A model generated the notes under the pieces. The model saw only the letters and a program-made list of their open reading frames with translations, was not told the DNA's origin and did no database searches. Positions 18,876-27,776 of a stretch of 42,973 nt of DNA are shown one piece after another. How positions within the stretch are numbered: position 1 is the stretch's first letter; the number at the start of each line of letters is the position of its first letter. Both the position numbers and the translations under genes were made by a program. Origin of the DNA: Gammaproteobacteria bacterium (GTDB lineage: Bacteria; Pseudomonadota; Gammaproteobacteria; CAIRSR01); contig CAUYTY010000177.1 of the NCBI GenBank assembly GCA_963575655.1, positions 1 through 42,973 of the forward strand, written 5' to 3'.

Positions 18876-21842
18876 ATGAAAATAATCCATAAATTTTCTT
18901 TAATGGTGGCAGTGATTATTATTATGATCGTTACCATTGGGGCTTCCACACTAATCTCCGCCAAGAAGATTATGCGCAATACTGCCAAAGAAGAAATCGC
19001 CGAATTCGTTGCAAATCAAATAAAGAGTTTCGATTGGAATTTTAACGATACTATCTCCCTAGTCGAAGTATTTGTTCGCCAAACCGATGTACTGGACTGG
19101 GTGCAGCGCTCGAATCTCGCATATGAAGCCATGCCAGATACCCAAAGCTATATTGATCACATGGATCAAGATTGGATTTCGAAAAGAACGCCTGCAACCG
19201 ACTTATTCAAGGAATTGGCGGCCAATCCTCTGTCTCGGGAAATAAGTAAAATGGCCACGCTCCACAACCGAGGCACCTCGCCGGGTCCTTTTGGTGAGAT
19301 CTTCATCACCAATCGTTGGGGGGCCGTCGTTAGTCTAAATAATCGGACCTCAGACTTTAGACAAGACGACGAATACTGGTGGCAAGCTGCGAAGGAAAGT
19401 ATGAAACACGGTGGGGTCTATCTCGCCCCGCTCGCCTATGATGAAAGCTCGGAATCGTGGGATGTTGCTCTTGCCATTGCGTTGCAACTACCCGATGGTA
19501 CCTTCGCCGGAGTTATCAAGGTTAGCATTCGTGCCCAATGGATTATTGCACGTTTTGGTGAACAGCTAGAATTAACCCACGAAAATCCACATGAACGCGA
19601 ACATCGCCATTGGTACTTGCTAACTGCCGAGGGACGTGTTCTGTACTCCTCGGAACCATTCATTTTCTTACAACAGGTATCAGATCATATCAATTTCCAA
19701 GAAATAAGTAGGTTGGGCACCGGGATATTGGATGAGGATCATAGTAAATATCTGGATGTGTTTACCACCTCTAAAGGGTTTGGCAAGTTTCCAGGATTAG
19801 GTTGGATACTACTCTTGAAACATAATAAAAAACAATCATTTGCTGCTATCGACAGTCTTTTGAATCATCTCGCCACCACCGTTCTAATCGTAACCGGGAT
19901 CGCTTTTCTGTTTGGCGTAGGTATTTTTCGCTATCTCAGAATACATATTGCCCAATTGACTCGATGGGTATGCGACATTGGCCAAGGTCAGCCTAACGTA
20001 ACTCACGGCGTATATCCTAACGATGAATTCGGGACATTGGCCGGCGCCTTGCATAATATGGTAGGTAAACTGACTCAGATAACCGTCTCACGCAACCAGC
20101 TACAACGAGAGACTCAGGAACGAGCTAAAGTAGAGAAAATATTACGCAAAGAACGAGACTTTAATGCATTACTCTTGGCTTCCACCGTTGATGGGATTTA
20201 TGTTACTGACCTGAACGGGCGCTGTACCTTCATCAATCACAGCGGGTTAACATTTCTGGGCTTCTCTTCAACTGAGGAAGTCATTGGCCGGGAAATGCAC
20301 GCTTTGATTCATCATACTCGTAGCAACGGCACAGCCTATCCGTTGTCCGAATGTCTTGCCCATGGCCCTAGTCATCAGGATCAAACATTGGCGGTGACCG
20401 AAGATTTATTTTTCCGTCATCATGATATTGCCTTCCCAGTAGAATATTCAACCCAGCCAATGTATCAGCATGGGATCATCGTAGGCTCAGTAACTGTATT
20501 CCGCGACATTACCGAACGCAAGGCCTACGAAACCAATCTCCAATACATGGCAAACTATGATTTTTTGACTGGATTGCCCAACCGCCACTTATTTCTCACG
20601 TTACTCGAACATGCCTCACATCAGGCTGATCGGCTCGAGACACTGCTTGCGATAATTATCCTTGACATCGATCACTTCAAAAACATCAACGATGCATTTG
20701 GCCATCTAATAGGTGATAAATTACTGAAAGTAGTGGCGTCAGATTGTTCCCGATGCCTGCGCAACAGCGACACTGTGGCACGCTTCGCGAGCGATGAATT
20801 TGTGTTGATCTGTGAGAATTTCCATAATATTGAACAAGTTGAAACTCTGATGGGAAATATCATCGGGAAAATCAGTGCACACTCCTATCCCGTGGACGGT
20901 CTTAATCTGCACATTACTGCTAGCATCGGTTTTTCTATCTACCCTTTCACGGAGAATCCAGAAAAACTGCTCCAGCAGGCCGACATGGCTATGTACCAGG
21001 CTAAAAAAGCGGGGCGAAATAGTTACCAGCACTTTTCCTGGACAATGGAGAATGATATCTCCAAACGCGTACAAATTGATCTAATGCTGCGCGTAGCCCT
21101 CGATAAAGATGAATTCGAGTTGGTGTACCAACCAAAGCAGAATCTATCACAAGGGAGTTTAGTGGGCATGGAAGTTCTCTTGCGCCTAAATAGTTCTTTG
21201 GTCGGACAGGTATCCCCCGCTGTTTTTATCCCCGCTGCTGAGGAGACCGGGCATATTCTAAAGATCGGTACCTGGGTGCTACGCACTGCTTGTGAGAAAT
21301 TCGTCTCCTGGCCCCCCGAGATGACCAAATCGTTGGTGATGTCGGTCAATATTTCTACGCGCCAGATCCAAGAAGCGAATTTCCAGGGAATCGTCGAACA
21401 GATCCTGCGTGAAACCGGGATGGACGGACATCATCTGGAACTAGAGATCACCGAGAGTACCATCATGAAAAATATCTCGAGGATTAGACCAGTACTCCAA
21501 GCAATGCGCACCTATGGCATTCGTATCGCCATCGATGATTTTGGTACGGGTTATTCCTCGTTGGGGTATCTAAAGAATCTTCCCATCGATACCCTGAAGA
21601 TCGACCGTAGCTTTGTCCGTGATCTTGATGTTAGCGAAAGTGATCGGGCCATCGTTGACACGATTATCTCGATGGCGCACCGATTAGGACTACATGTGAT
21701 AGCCGAAGGGGCGGAGGAAGCGCCTCATGTAAATATTCTGCGGGAGAGAGGTTGTGACGAATTGCAGGGCTATTTCTACTCTAAACCATTATCTGAAGCA
21801 AAATTCCTGGAGTTTTGCCATCAAAAGCAAAGTACATTGTAA
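18876..21842 (+). CDS. Membrane sensor with PAS, degenerate GGDEF and EAL domains
   Basis: A 988-residue cyclic di-GMP signalling protein. Order: transmembrane helix (about 9-27), extracytoplasmic sensor (about 30-320, Cache-like in appearance), second helix (about 330-350), HAMP-like linker, PAS (about 425-560), GGDEF (about 570-725) and EAL (about 735-975). The GGDEF signature reads A638-S-D-E-F, so both glycines are lost and cyclase activity is doubtful. The EAL signature reads E766-V-L. The other phosphodiesterase residues are present (LEITEST, IDDFGTGYSS, LKIDRSF, VIAEGAE, LQGYFYS). I infer a phosphodiesterase whose GGDEF may serve as a GTP sensor. The stop codon touches a half R3 repeat. 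Confidence 0.9.
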   Translation: MKIIHKFSLMVAVIIIMIVTIGASTLISAKKIMRNTAKEEIAEFVANQIKSFDWNFNDTISLVEVFVRQTDVLDWVQRSNLAYEAMPDTQSYIDHMDQDWISKRTPATDLFKELAANPLSREISKMATLHNRGTSPGPFGEIFITNRWGAVVSLNNRTSDFRQDDEYWWQAAKESMKHGGVYLAPLAYDESSESWDVALAIALQLPDGTFAGVIKVSIRAQWIIARFGEQLELTHENPHEREHRHWYLLTAEGRVLYSSEPFIFLQQVSDHINFQEISRLGTGILDEDHSKYLDVFTTSKGFGKFPGLGWILLLKHNKKQSFAAIDSLLNHLATTVLIVTGIAFLFGVGIFRYLRIHIAQLTRWVCDIGQGQPNVTHGVYPNDEFGTLAGALHNMVGKLTQITVSRNQLQRETQERAKVEKILRKERDFNALLLASTVDGIYVTDLNGRCTFINHSGLTFLGFSSTEEVIGREMHALIHHTRSNGTAYPLSECLAHGPSHQDQTLAVTEDLFFRHHDIAFPVEYSTQPMYQHGIIVGSVTVFRDITERKAYETNLQYMANYDFLTGLPNRHLFLTLLEHASHQADRLETLLAIIILDIDHFKNINDAFGHLIGDKLLKVVASDCSRCLRNSDTVARFASDEFVLICENFHNIEQVETLMGNIIGKISAHSYPVDGLNLHITASIGFSIYPFTENPEKLLQQADMAMYQAKKAGRNSYQHFSWTMENDISKRVQIDLMLRVALDKDEFELVYQPKQNLSQGSLVGMEVLLRLNSSLVGQVSPAVFIPAAEETGHILKIGTWVLRTACEKFVSWPPEMTKSLVMSVNISTRQIQEANFQGIVEQILRETGMDGHHLELEITESTIMKNISRIRPVLQAMRTYGIRIAIDDFGTGYSSLGYLKNLPIDTLKIDRSFVRDLDVSESDRAIVDTIISMAHRLGLHVIAEGAEEAPHVNILRERGCDELQGYFYSKPLSEAKFLEFCHQKQSTL

Positions 21843-21886
21843 CCATTCACCTCCGTTCAATAATGTCTAATAACTTCGCTTGCCTA

Positions 21887-23338
21887 TTAAAGGAACGGGG
21901 CATCTAAATGCACCCCGGTAATCGTGGTCAGATGGTGGAGAAAATCACTACGCCAGTCTCCACGACTATCGTCATGGTGTGGACGAATTAGATTGACGCC
22001 ACGCTCCAAAGACTCGTAGCTATAGTGCGGCTGATAAAGTCGTGGTGCTTCCATGTTGGTAGGGTGCCATAGATAATAGGGGCCAACATGAGACCATTCG
22101 ACCACACTCACTCCCGCAATTCGCAGTAACAAGGCGACATGGCGGGCGCGCGCGCCTGTCGTAGTACCCAACCCGGCATAGCGTCGCGCACATGGACCGA
22201 GACTACGCATGGCCTCAGGCAATAAAGACGGACCAATGGCGATCCAGGCATCGGTCAATACCCCTTGGGCACGACAAAACTCCCACAAGACGCGACGCTG
22301 CTGACGGTAACGATCGACAGCAGAATCTCGAGCCGAAATAATCTCGAGTAGCCCGAAAAAATGTTCTAAAACCTCTCCGGCCAAATACTGCCCCATGACC
22401 TTACGACTTGGTTCTGAAACCCTCTCCCATGCAGTGTCGAGTCCCCGGAAATCTCCCAGGTGGGTAAATAATAGGTTTCGTATCCCCGCTGGCAATTCTG
22501 TTCCCCGTCCTACCCAAGGTGCCAATATGGCCTCCGCTAAATCAATTGCCCGTGCAGGGAAGCGTAGCTCGGCACCACTATTATCCAACGACAGCGCCAG
22601 TAGTACCCGTAACGCGGCACCAAATCCGTGCGCCACCGCCCCCCCCTCCCCAACCGAATGAAAAGAGGCCACCTCTGCCGCCAAATATTCCCAAGCGGCT
22701 TCCACGAAACGACTTCGGCTCAATTCACCGGTGAGACCAATCGTGGCCAAATAAGGTCCTGGATCGGTTTCCAAAAGGTGACGCGCCAGCAATGCCGGTC
22801 CGTTGGGGGCAAGCAGACCGTGGCGCACGGCAGCACGTCGCACTCGAGCAGCATTCCCCGTGCCTTGAGTAAGTAACTGGATAAGCGTGGTACGCAATGG
22901 CTCTAAACAAGGTCGGCCACTCGGATAAAGGCGTAGATAGGAATTCAGCAAAATTCGCCCACCGAGCACGCCTCCACGTTCTGCTAAAGCCGAGAGATAA
23001 TTGGAAAACAATACTGGGTCGTCAATCGGGGCGGTACACTGGGAAGAAGGGTCGGTTGCGGCGGCGGTGTCACCCAAGGGATTGACATCCAGCATAATCC
23101 AACCACTGGCACGTAACAGGGTCAACGACCACTGTGAAGGCAACAAACCCTCACGTCGAGCGTTCGCCAGGGTGGTACGTAAGGATTGAAGACAATCCGG
23201 AGAAGGACGATGTATTGGCAGACCAACTACTAACTGTCCAACCATTTCCATCGTTGCCATCGCCGTCCGCGATTCTCCAAAGTCAACCGAAGAGAGCGGC
23301 TGCCATTCCGAAAGCCGAGCACGTAGAATACCGCTCAC
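21887..23338 (-). CDS. Uncharacterised 483-residue protein, possibly EH_Signature (ZorC-like)
   Basis: Mostly helical, soluble-looking, with no signal peptide. The C-terminal 72 residues resemble, from memory, the EH_Signature domain found in ZorC of Zorya defence systems. VVEWSHVGPYYLW has its Glu at 414 in the place of the conserved E. It is followed by a tyrosine-rich stretch and RPHHDDSRGDW (H454/H455, W462) at the H position, then a final helix. Upstream, LLNSYLRLYP and DPGPYLATIGLTGELSR fit the helical N-terminal region of that family. The GTG start at 23338 has only a weak ribosome site, and a start near residue 27 is possible. It is divergent from the OmpA/TPR-CHAT ORFs, which share its 142-nt upstream region. 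No MotA- or SNF2-like genes are in the window. The family call is tentative. Confidence 0.5.
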   Translation of the reverse strand: MSGILRARLSEWQPLSSVDFGESRTAMATMEMVGQLVVGLPIHRPSPDCLQSLRTTLANARREGLLPSQWSLTLLRASGWIMLDVNPLGDTAAATDPSSQCTAPIDDPVLFSNYLSALAERGGVLGGRILLNSYLRLYPSGRPCLEPLRTTLIQLLTQGTGNAARVRRAAVRHGLLAPNGPALLARHLLETDPGPYLATIGLTGELSRSRFVEAAWEYLAAEVASFHSVGEGGAVAHGFGAALRVLLALSLDNSGAELRFPARAIDLAEAILAPWVGRGTELPAGIRNLLFTHLGDFRGLDTAWERVSEPSRKVMGQYLAGEVLEHFFGLLEIISARDSAVDRYRQQRRVLWEFCRAQGVLTDAWIAIGPSLLPEAMRSLGPCARRYAGLGTTTGARARHVALLLRIAGVSVVEWSHVGPYYLWHPTNMEAPRLYQPHYSYESLERGVNLIRPHHDDSRGDWRSDFLHHLTTITGVHLDAPFL

Positions 23339-23350
23339 GGTCGTAACTCT

Positions 23351-23378
23351 GGCAGATAGGTTACTGTATCTACCTGCC
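23351..23378. promoter_or_regulatory. Palindrome upstream of the divergent accessory genes
   Basis: GGCAGATA and TATCTACCTGCC form broken inverted repeats (GGCA...TGCC, GATA...TATC) 12 nt upstream of the GTG of the 483-residue gene. It may be an operator or leader hairpin. No firm promoter was identified in 23339-23480. On the + strand a TTGACA occurs at 23444-23449, but its spacing to the nearest AT-rich -10 is poor. Confidence 0.3.
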
Positions 23379-23480
23379 GTCCTTGATAAAATCCAACGTA
23401 GGGAACATATATCCGCAAACCATCATGTACCATGAAATCGATATTGACAACGCCAATCTCTTTCATAAAGGGAAGATTAT

Positions 23481-24335
23481 ATGAGTGGACTACTCTATAA
23501 AACAGGGAAGCCATCTAATCCGATATTCGGGCTAGTATTATTAACAATGCTGATTGCGGTGCAGATTCCTGTTCAAAGCGAGGGATTTACCAAAGAGTGG
23601 GTATCCCAGGATACTACGGTTAGGCCGTCAACAGCATCGACTAAATATCGCGTTACCGATTCTCCACTGGTAACGCAGGTCATCGATCTCAATATTACCT
23701 TTGGACCCAACACCATCGCCGTACCCCCCAAAGTCAGAAAATCACTCAATAGCCTAGCTGCGGCTCTCAATACGCCGGCTTTTGCCAGTTCTCGACTACG
23801 AATCTCTGGCTACAGCGACTCCAGTGGTTCAGAAATAACCAACCAACATCTATCTCAACAACGCGCCGATTCGGTTCGTATCTATTTGATCACCCATGGC
23901 GTATCGAACAAGCGTTTGTCTGCGATCGGCTATGGTTCTAAACATCTCAAATTTCCGAAACGTCCCAAGGATGAAAAGAATCGACGAATTGAAATAGTAG
24001 CCGTCGGACGAACATTGCTACCCCTAGAGATATTACAATCATCGACGTTAGCGATCTCCCCTCCCCCCCCTATCTCAGCATTGCCAACACCCGCAGTCGA
24101 ACGCTCAACATCCATAGCAACAATATCCCAACCACCTCGGGAAACTGCGCCAAGAGAAATCGCACCAGCCTCACCAAAAATAGAAAATTCGCCAAGAGCA
24201 TCAGGCAGCGAGCCACCGAAAAAGATGGGAGCGGAATTATTATCACCCCCCCCCCCGCAGAGTTCTCTCCCTCTCTCATCGATAGAGCAAGGAATTCCTC
24301 AGACGAACAACCACCACGACCAGAACATGCACTAG
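23481..24335 (+). CDS. OmpA-domain protein; 5' part of a possible OmpA-TPR-CHAT gene
   Basis: A 284-residue ORF with AGGGA 8 nt upstream of its ATG. Residues 14-33 are a hydrophobic signal or anchor. An OmpA C-terminal peptidoglycan-binding domain spans about 68-175: NITFGPNTIAVPP, then GYSDSSGSEITNQHLSQQRA with the conserved Asp, and KNRRIEIV with the conserved Arg. A Pro/Ser-rich linker follows. At an 11-C tract (24246-24256) this frame runs on only 26 residues to a TAG. The -1 frame stays open across the tract into the TPR-CHAT ORF. One extra C, or two fewer, would join both ORFs into about 1397 residues. ZorB of Zorya also carries an OmpA-like domain, but this protein looks secreted or anchored rather than MotB-like. 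Confidence 0.8.
   Translation: MSGLLYKTGKPSNPIFGLVLLTMLIAVQIPVQSEGFTKEWVSQDTTVRPSTASTKYRVTDSPLVTQVIDLNITFGPNTIAVPPKVRKSLNSLAAALNTPAFASSRLRISGYSDSSGSEITNQHLSQQRADSVRIYLITHGVSNKRLSAIGYGSKHLKFPKRPKDEKNRRIEIVAVGRTLLPLEILQSSTLAISPPPPISALPTPAVERSTSIATISQPPRETAPREIAPASPKIENSPRASGSEPPKKMGAELLSPPPPQSSLPLSSIEQGIPQTNNHHDQNMH
24246..24256 (+). repeat. Poly-C tract (11 nt), candidate frame switch
   Basis: Eleven consecutive C lie in the coding linker of the OmpA ORF, a length prone to slippage. Upstream the frame encodes OmpA. Downstream the frame that matches the TPR-CHAT ORF is open from the tract to the first ATG at 24437 without a stop. A second, 8-nt C tract lies at 24063-24070. Confidence 0.7.
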
Positions 24336-24436
24336 GCATCCCGTCACTCCCCCTCTCTGCGGAATTTGGAGAAAAAGATAGTGATTCTCAAAATTCACAA
24401 GAGTCCCCGGAAATACTCACCTCCGTCAAAACGGAG

Positions 24437-27400
24437 ATGACCTACTCAACTGCGCCAATCATTTCTCCCTCCGTCACCCCATCCTTGCAACTGGATGCAG
24501 AAAAGGTTTCTATTCCACCACTTGCTAGCGCCGAACGTAATCAGGTTAGAGAGTCTACCCAACCCGCGCCGATATCTCCACAACCAGACACTACGCCGCC
24601 AAGAATGATTGCCATCCCACCTGCTGCTAGTATCGAGCGTAATCAGGTTGGAGAGGTTAATTCAGCCACACCGTCCCCTTCACTTCAAGGGGATAGCATA
24701 CCTGTGGCTACATCTCTAACACCGGTGTCCTCACCACCTTCCGCGACGCCAACAGATTCTCAGAATCTACTAAACTCAACGAACTCGTTGCCACTGATAA
24801 ATCCACAAGGTTCACTAGCAACAATCAGTCCGATATCGGTTACACCTATTATCGACACATCTCAACCAGGCAGAGATAATATCAGCAAACCGCTCCTGAA
24901 CAACATTCAGAAATCAACTGCCATTAATTCTGGAAAGTCGCAGGAGACTACTATAGAAAAGCCAGCAGAAGCTGAATCTGCTCAACCGGTAGCAACCGAC
25001 TACGCCGAAGAAGATCTCTTGGCCCTGGCCGAATCATACGATGATCAAGGTCGCTACGGAGACGCCGAATCGCTCTACAAACGTTTCCTAGCCATTCGTG
25101 GAAAAACCTCGGGGTTGCATCATTCCGAGGTGGGCCGATGCCTCAATGGATTGGCTGTACTCTATGAGGAGCAAGGACGTTATCAGGAGGCAGAATCATT
25201 GTATAAACAGGCCCTGGCCATTCGAGAACAGACTCTGCCCCCCAATCACCCCGATATCGCTACCAGTCTCAATAATCTGGCCGAGTGGTACCGTAATCAG
25301 GGTCGTTATGCAGAGGCCGAACCGCTGCATCAACGCGCATTGGCGATCCGAATCCAGGCATTGGGACCCAGTCACCCCAATGTCGCCCAAAGTCTCAATA
25401 ATCTAGCCGCCTGGTACGATGATCAGGGGCGTGATAACGAGGCTGAACCACTATATCAGCGTGCCCAGATCATCTGGACGCAAACCCTGGGACCTAATCA
25501 CCCCAACGTTGCCACCGTCCTTGGCAATCTGGCTAGGTTGTACGGCGACCAAGACCGTTATCGAGAGACCGTAACCTTGATTGATCGTGCTCGGACAATT
25601 TGGGCACAGACTTTAGAAATTAACCAGCCAGTGACCGGATCACCCGAAAGTAACAACTTTCCCACCAACTACGGACAAGATGCCCTCAGTAGCCGCGCTA
25701 TCGCGGCATTAGAACGTCTCCGACAGATCAATGCAACCTTACGCCGACGTTTGATCACAAAAGCGAACCGCCTTCCTACTGAGGGCAAGAGTAATATTGA
25801 CACCACAGTGGGCGGCAATGCTATCGGTACCCCTGGCGAGAAAACAAGCAACGATGCCCGTGGAGGAACTTCTCCCGTGAATCCGCTCGATCTCCTCGCC
25901 ACATACCTCGGCGAAGATCCTGCGCTACGGCCCTTTCTAATTGCCGAGGGATTCGAGATAGGTCAACTACTCCATGATGAGTTAATTAAGGAACCACTGA
26001 CCCAGGCAGCTACACGTTATGCCATGGCTAATGGCCCTTTGCTGGTTTTGAAACACGACTATAATGAAATCCTACCCATCTGGGAAAAGGCCGATACCGA
26101 ATTACTTGCCATCACTAATCAACCACTAGACCAATCTCCACCAGCCACCAAACGGATACTCCGCGACTATACCCACGCACTCAGCAGGAAACTGGATAAC
26201 ATCGATCTACGAGTCGATCGGGAATTCCCTACCTATGCCAAATTGACCCAGCAACTTCCCATTTCTCTTGAACAGCTTCAGGCATTGCTGCACCCAGAAG
26301 AGGCATTGTTGGCCTATGCTATTGGTAACGGAAAGGGGGATCAGACCTCTTATGTCTGGCTCATTCGCACCAATCATGCGAGTGTCCGCCGTTTACCATT
26401 CGGTAATGAAAGACTGCGACAGCGCATCGCTGTTTTGCGCGCCCAACTTAACCCCGAGGGAGATCCGTGGTCAATGGTTTTTCCCGTAGCAGATGCCTAT
26501 GCGTTGTTTCAGGATCTAATGGGACCAGAAGCGGCGAGACTTGATGGAATTAAGACACTATTCATCGTGCCTGACGGCGCATTGGAACGGCTGCCGTTCT
26601 CGGTATTGGTGACCGAACCCTCTCCCACCGGAGAAATTAATTATCAGAAGGTTGCCTGGCTGGTACGGCAATGGGCGACCGTAACTCTTCCCTCCGTTGC
26701 TTCACTACGCACGCTGCGCGCCATGCCCATAGCCCCCAAGGCACGCGAATCGTTTATTGGTTTCGGTAATCCTAATCTGGGGGTCCTCCCTCCTCAAGCT
26801 TCTACGCAAAAGGAAGAGGGGAAGGAGGAAACTCCACCAATCCCGACCAATACGGTAGATACAGAAATTACCGGCGCCACTCCCAAAAAACGACATACCC
26901 GCACCAAAGCGTCGCCCATACTAAAGGTAGTAACAACCACGATAACCGTCCCTGCCGTAGCACTTCCGTCTATCATGGCCACCACAGCTAGCGTGGCATT
27001 AACTAATCGTCTCATCGCAGATCCGAATCAACTTCGTACCTCGCTTCCCTCTTTACCAGAAACGGCTGACGAGATGAAAGCAATTTCCATCAACCTTGGC
27101 GCCAAACCAGACGGATTGAATCTGGAGGAACGTGCCAGTGTCAACATGGTACGCATTGCCAATCTGGTAAATTACCGGGTGGTTGCATTCGCCACCCCGG
27201 TACTGATAGACGGAAATTTCGAGGGTTTGGCCGAACCGGCTCTTGTCCTTACCCCACCACAGAATCCAACCTCCGACAATGACGGACTACTACGTGCATC
27301 GCAGATAGCACGACTGCGATTAGACGCCGACTGGGTATTGCTCCCTATCTGCAATACTGCCATGAACCAGAACGCTAGTAAGGAGATTGGTATCCCAGGT

Positions 27401-27673
27401 CTATCAGGATTATCCAAAGCATTCTTCCAGGCAGGAGCGCGGGCATTGTTGGTATCGCACTGGCCAACCCGACCCGAACCAACCGTGGCACTAATTACAG
27501 ATATGCTCCACACCTGGCAAACCCACCCAGAACTCGACCGTGCTGCGGCACTACGCCATTCGATAATAACTTTTCTTGATTCCCCGCAAACCGATCCACG
27601 TTATCTCCATCCGGTGATATGGGCGCCATTTATCATTGAGGGCGAAAATATCAGAGGTCGCGACACAAATTAA
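24437..27673 (+). CDS. TPR-CHAT domain protein; 3' part of a possible OmpA-TPR-CHAT gene
   Basis: A 1078-residue ORF with a Pro/Ser-rich N-terminus (about 1-185) containing a repeated ERNQV motif. Next come five 42-residue kinesin-light-chain-type TPRs (about 190-400; LNNLAEWYRNQGRYAEAEPL, NHPDIA and similar) and a C-terminal CHAT domain (about 610-1070). CHAT domains are caspase-like proteases with a His-Cys dyad. Here the Cys is kept (LPICNTA, C972), but the His position reads AFATPVL with P921 instead of ATHG, so catalysis is doubtful. FIVPDGALERLPFSVL, LLRASQIARLRLDAD and ARALLVSHWPTRPEP are typical. The ATG at 24437 has GGAG directly adjoining it and no properly spaced ribosome site, which supports translation as part of the upstream OmpA frame. 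Confidence 0.85.
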   Translation: MTYSTAPIISPSVTPSLQLDAEKVSIPPLASAERNQVRESTQPAPISPQPDTTPPRMIAIPPAASIERNQVGEVNSATPSPSLQGDSIPVATSLTPVSSPPSATPTDSQNLLNSTNSLPLINPQGSLATISPISVTPIIDTSQPGRDNISKPLLNNIQKSTAINSGKSQETTIEKPAEAESAQPVATDYAEEDLLALAESYDDQGRYGDAESLYKRFLAIRGKTSGLHHSEVGRCLNGLAVLYEEQGRYQEAESLYKQALAIREQTLPPNHPDIATSLNNLAEWYRNQGRYAEAEPLHQRALAIRIQALGPSHPNVAQSLNNLAAWYDDQGRDNEAEPLYQRAQIIWTQTLGPNHPNVATVLGNLARLYGDQDRYRETVTLIDRARTIWAQTLEINQPVTGSPESNNFPTNYGQDALSSRAIAALERLRQINATLRRRLITKANRLPTEGKSNIDTTVGGNAIGTPGEKTSNDARGGTSPVNPLDLLATYLGEDPALRPFLIAEGFEIGQLLHDELIKEPLTQAATRYAMANGPLLVLKHDYNEILPIWEKADTELLAITNQPLDQSPPATKRILRDYTHALSRKLDNIDLRVDREFPTYAKLTQQLPISLEQLQALLHPEEALLAYAIGNGKGDQTSYVWLIRTNHASVRRLPFGNERLRQRIAVLRAQLNPEGDPWSMVFPVADAYALFQDLMGPEAARLDGIKTLFIVPDGALERLPFSVLVTEPSPTGEINYQKVAWLVRQWATVTLPSVASLRTLRAMPIAPKARESFIGFGNPNLGVLPPQASTQKEEGKEETPPIPTNTVDTEITGATPKKRHTRTKASPILKVVTTTITVPAVALPSIMATTASVALTNRLIADPNQLRTSLPSLPETADEMKAISINLGAKPDGLNLEERASVNMVRIANLVNYRVVAFATPVLIDGNFEGLAEPALVLTPPQNPTSDNDGLLRASQIARLRLDADWVLLPICNTAMNQNASKEIGIPGLSGLSKAFFQAGARALLVSHWPTRPEPTVALITDMLHTWQTHPELDRAAALRHSIITFLDSPQTDPRYLHPVIWAPFIIEGENIRGRDTN

Positions 27674-27692
27674 TGTAATTTCTAGAAACGAA

Positions 27693-27756
27693 CATACCCA
27701 TCTGGGAACGTCAGACCCGAGAATTACCTGGGTGCCAACGTTTGCAGATGGGTATG
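27693..27756. terminator. Nested inverted repeat between convergent genes
   Basis: CATACCCATCTG (27693-27704) and CAGATGGGTATG (27745-27756) are perfectly complementary. Inside the loop, AACGT/ACGTT and ACCC/GGGT can extend the fold. It lies between the convergent TPR-CHAT and hsp20 stop codons, so a bidirectional terminator or 3'-end stabiliser is likely. No U-tract follows. Confidence 0.5.
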
Positions 27757-27776
27757 ATTACTTTTCAGCAAATCAC

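Noticed and set aside
24063-24070. 8-nt C tract as the main frame-switch site
   Set aside because: The alternate frame is also open from here, but between the two tracts the OmpA frame keeps the Pro/Ser-rich linker composition while the alternate frame turns Arg/Lys/Asn-rich. The 11-C tract is therefore the better site.
24437-24500. Independent start of the TPR-CHAT gene at 24437
   Set aside because: The GGAG directly adjoins the ATG with no spacing, and the frame is already open from 24248, so an independent start is less likely than read-through from the OmpA frame. It is kept only as an ORF boundary.
21887-27673. A complete Zorya system
   Set aside because: No MotA-like (ZorA) or SNF2 helicase (ZorD) gene is present, and the OmpA protein looks exported rather than MotB-like.
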